Assembly: GCA_003154335.1 (NCBI GenBank)
Contig: PMDE01000122.1
Coordinates: forward strand, 200-6,996
Reading direction: 5' to 3'
Length of the DNA stretch: 6,797 bases
Source: Methanoregula sp.
Lineage (GTDB): Archaea > Halobacteriota > Methanomicrobia > Methanomicrobiales > Methanospirillaceae
The stretch's first letter is position 1. Each line of letters opens with the position of its first letter. A program made the translations under genes and the position numbers. Positions 5,114 to 6,797 of the stretch are shown here, piece after piece. The notes beneath the pieces were generated by a model. The model had not been told where the DNA came from, made no database searches, and saw only the letters and a program-made list of their open reading frames with translations.

Positions 5114-5653
5114 ATGATCAGAGCTTTTGTGGCAATCGAACTATCAAAAGATATTTTATATCAGCTTACTTTAGCACAAGATACGCTTCGAAAATGTCGT
5201 GCTCATATCAGATTTGTGGATCCGAGAAATATCCATATAACCGTAAAATTTCTTGGTGATATCAATCAAAAACTCTTGCAGCAAGTTATTTATGCACTTG
5301 AATCTGTTACTGATGACCCTTTCCCGATAACCGCAGGGACGGTCACTGTAAATAATACAATTCGTCCGCGCACAATTTGGTCTTCGATAGATGATGCCGG
5401 ACGAATTGAGGAACTGTTTTGCCGAATTGAAGAGGCGCTTTCACCTTTAGGATTTGGGAGAGAGAGCCGCTCTTTTACTCCTCATGCAACATTAGCCCGG
5501 GTGAAATCGTCCGATCCTTCTCTTTTCTCTGCTCTTGAACTGCTCCGGGGAAAATCCTACGGAAGCTGTATAATACAAGGAATAAAACTAAAAAAAAGTA
5601 CATTGGGACCTCTGGGCCCGGTATATGAGGATCTTCTGGAGGTAATATGGTGA
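5114..5653 (+). CDS. thpR: RNA 2',3'-cyclic phosphodiesterase (ThpR; 2'-5' RNA ligase family)
   Basis: This 179-residue protein is a complete 2H phosphoesterase of the LigT/ThpR family. The N-terminus MIRAFVAIEL is typical of archaeal members and fixes the start. The two catalytic H-x-T motifs are HIT at 41-43 (in NIHITVKFLGD) and HAT at 124-126 (in FTPHATLARV), each near the middle of one lobe. Family members hydrolyse 2',3'-cyclic phosphate ends to 2'-phosphate and can join tRNA halves through 2'-5' bonds in vitro; the physiological substrate is uncertain. Upstream translation signals are weak (GGTA next to the ATG), which fits a short-leader message. It heads an operon with cca: the stop codon overlaps the cca start region, so the two are translationally coupled and likely co-regulated in RNA end maintenance. 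Length and motifs are normal, and nothing suggests inactivity. Confidence 0.93.
   Translation: MIRAFVAIELSKDILYQLTLAQDTLRKCRAHIRFVDPRNIHITVKFLGDINQKLLQQVIYALESVTDDPFPITAGTVTVNNTIRPRTIWSSIDDAGRIEELFCRIEEALSPLGFGRESRSFTPHATLARVKSSDPSLFSALELLRGKSYGSCIIQGIKLKKSTLGPLGPVYEDLLEVIW
5638..5643 (+). promoter_or_regulatory. SD of cca within the end of thpR
   Basis: GGAGGT is a perfect anti-SD match. It lies 3 nt before the ATG at 5647 and 6 nt before the GTG at 5650. The latter spacing is more usual and GTG at 5650 would give the classical GTGA overlap with the thpR stop, so translation may begin at either codon; the products differ by one residue. Confidence 0.7.
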
Positions 5654-6797
5654 AACGGTTACCTCTCGAAGAGGAAATATTGAATGAGCTCCGGCCGACA
5701 AGCCAGGAACGTGAACATATTAATGGTCTGGCAAAGCTCCTCCTGGCGTCAATCGCCGAGAGTGGAAAAGCTGAAGGTATGGTTGTTGGATCTATTGCTC
5801 GTCATACGTGGGTTCGCGGAGACAGGGATCTTGATGTTTTCATGCTTTTTGATCCAGGATTGCCCCGTGAACTTCTTGAAACGGAAGGTCTTGCACTTGC
5901 CCGGAGTGTTGCTTCTTCGCTCACCGATCAATTTCATGAAAAATATGCTGAGCACCCATACATTAATGCGACAATAGACAATGTAGATGTTGATCTTGTT
6001 CCGTGTTATAATGTTGATAGTGCCACACGGATCCAGAGCGCAGTTGATCGCACTCCATTTCATACGCGATACATCACAGATAAGATCAATGGCCTGATTG
6101 ATGACGTCCTGCTGCTAAAAAGATTCACTAAGGCCGGGGGGATCTATGGCTCTGACGGGATGACCGAAGGATTCTCAGGATACCTCTGCGAATTGCTTAT
6201 TCTCAATTATGGGGGTTTTTCACCACTTATCAAAGCAGCAGCGTCCTGGCGATCGGGACAATGTATTGATATTGAAAAACATGGTAAAAAAGTATTTGAT
6301 GAACCTCTTGTTGTGATCGATCCGGTAGATCCGAAACGCAATGTAGCAGCTGCGGTATCCCTGGATCGAATGGCAGGGTTCGTAGAGTTAGCACGGGGGT
6401 ATGGTGAAAATCCCCATAAAAAATTTTTTGAGCCATACCCTCAACGGAGTCTTGAGAAAAAGGAACTGGCTGCCCTTATCAGGGATCGCAATACGTTTGT
6501 CTATGCGATAACATTCAGAACTCCTCCTCATATTCCCGAAATTATTGTCCCGCAGCTCAAACGCAGTGTTTCTGCAATTCATGATCTGCTGGAACGAAAT
6601 GGTTTTGTCATCCACAATGCTTCATACGATATGCAGGAAGAAGAGTGCATGTTCCTCCTCGAACTACTGGTTGGGAGTCTTCCGCCCGTACGACAGCATG
6701 TAGGCCCACCTATCTGGAATCGTTCAAATGCAGATAAATTCCGGGAAAAATATCTCTCTGAAAACCCGTCCGGGCCATTCATAAAAAATGGGCGATA
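5647..6797 (+). CDS. cca: Archaeal CCA-adding enzyme (tRNA nucleotidyltransferase, class I), 3' end outside the window
   Basis: This enzyme adds or repairs the 3'-terminal CCA of tRNAs using CTP and ATP without a nucleic-acid template. The visible 383 residues are uninterrupted. The nucleotidyltransferase head carries VVGSIARHTWVRGDRDLDVF at 46-65: the GS turn (48-49), R52, and metal-binding carboxylates D61 and D63; the third carboxylate is most likely D116 in VDVDLVPCY (113-121), as in Archaeoglobus CCA enzyme. The archaeal central domain follows (LLLKRFTKAGGIYGSDGMTEGFSGY region, about 116-185, with FSGYLCELLI at 176-185), then PVDPKRNVAAAVS (266-278) and the tail domain with GPPIWNRSNADKF (350-362). 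Archaeal class I enzymes are about 440-450 residues long, so roughly 60 residues are missing past the edge; the window ends two bases into a codon starting TA, so an early stop cannot be strictly excluded. It overlaps thpR by 7 nt (or 4 if GTG at 5650 is used). Confidence 0.94.
   Translation, partial: MVKRLPLEEEILNELRPTSQEREHINGLAKLLLASIAESGKAEGMVVGSIARHTWVRGDRDLDVFMLFDPGLPRELLETEGLALARSVASSLTDQFHEKYAEHPYINATIDNVDVDLVPCYNVDSATRIQSAVDRTPFHTRYITDKINGLIDDVLLLKRFTKAGGIYGSDGMTEGFSGYLCELLILNYGGFSPLIKAAASWRSGQCIDIEKHGKKVFDEPLVVIDPVDPKRNVAAAVSLDRMAGFVELARGYGENPHKKFFEPYPQRSLEKKELAALIRDRNTFVYAITFRTPPHIPEIIVPQLKRSVSAIHDLLERNGFVIHNASYDMQEEECMFLLELLVGSLPPVRQHVGPPIWNRSNADKFREKYLSENPSGPFIKNGR

Noticed and set aside
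5684..6782. Open frames on both strands inside cca (5684-5977 plus; 5749-6063, 6230-6436, 6388-6615, 6579-6782 minus)
   Set aside because: The cca frame from 5647 is continuous to the window edge with all catalytic motifs, so the others are antisense or out-of-frame shadows.
1..6797. CRISPR array, insertion sequence, integrase, toxin-antitoxin pair or rRNA
   Set aside because: No regularly spaced repeats, no transposase or integrase frame with flanking inverted repeats, and no rRNA-like sequence were seen.

Overview
The window looks archaeal and most likely comes from a methanogen of the Methanomicrobiales, with a Methanospirillum-like genome as the best guess. The evidence is an archaeal (class I) CCA-adding enzyme next to a ThpR 2H phosphoesterase, a class III ribonucleotide reductase led by a small NrdH-like redoxin (the arrangement known from methanogens), a regulator with two winged helices of the kind common in these archaea, SD sites matching the archaeal anti-SD (GGTGAT, GGAGGT), and T/A-rich TATA-like boxes. 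The genus is inference; order-level placement is more secure.

Layout. Bases 1-367 are AT-rich with no convincing gene, but hold two mutually exclusive hairpins around 245-283. A small KTSC-domain gene lies on the minus strand at 368-592, with a TTG start and a perfect SD. Bases 593-963 are a spacer with a TATA box for the KTSC gene, a small dyad and two tiny overlapping ORFs. At 964-2026 a two-gene plus-strand operon encodes a dual-wHTH ArsR-type regulator and a divergent Hsp20-like protein, overlapping by 11 nt. Bases 2027-2532 separate convergent transcription units and hold one hairpin, oligo-T tracts and a possible 36-codon ORF. The minus-strand operon nrdH-nrdD occupies 2533-4985 with a 1-nt TAATG overlap. 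A 128-bp divergent promoter region (4986-5113) leads to the plus-strand pair thpR-cca; cca runs off the right edge.

Function. NrdH (CPNC) should pass electrons to NrdD for anaerobic deoxyribonucleotide synthesis. ThpR and CCA both act on RNA ends and are translationally coupled. The regulator/Hsp20 pair looks like a self-contained stress-response unit whose signal is unknown.

Most notable point: NrdD (727 aa) carries the ATP cone and the whole catalytic barrel but stops before the C-terminal zinc-cysteine and glycyl-radical segment of class III enzymes. No Gly-Tyr codon pair exists on the minus strand in the 500 bp downstream, so a simple frameshift does not explain the loss. It is either a truncated or inactive paralogue, or an enzyme that needs its glycyl radical part from elsewhere.
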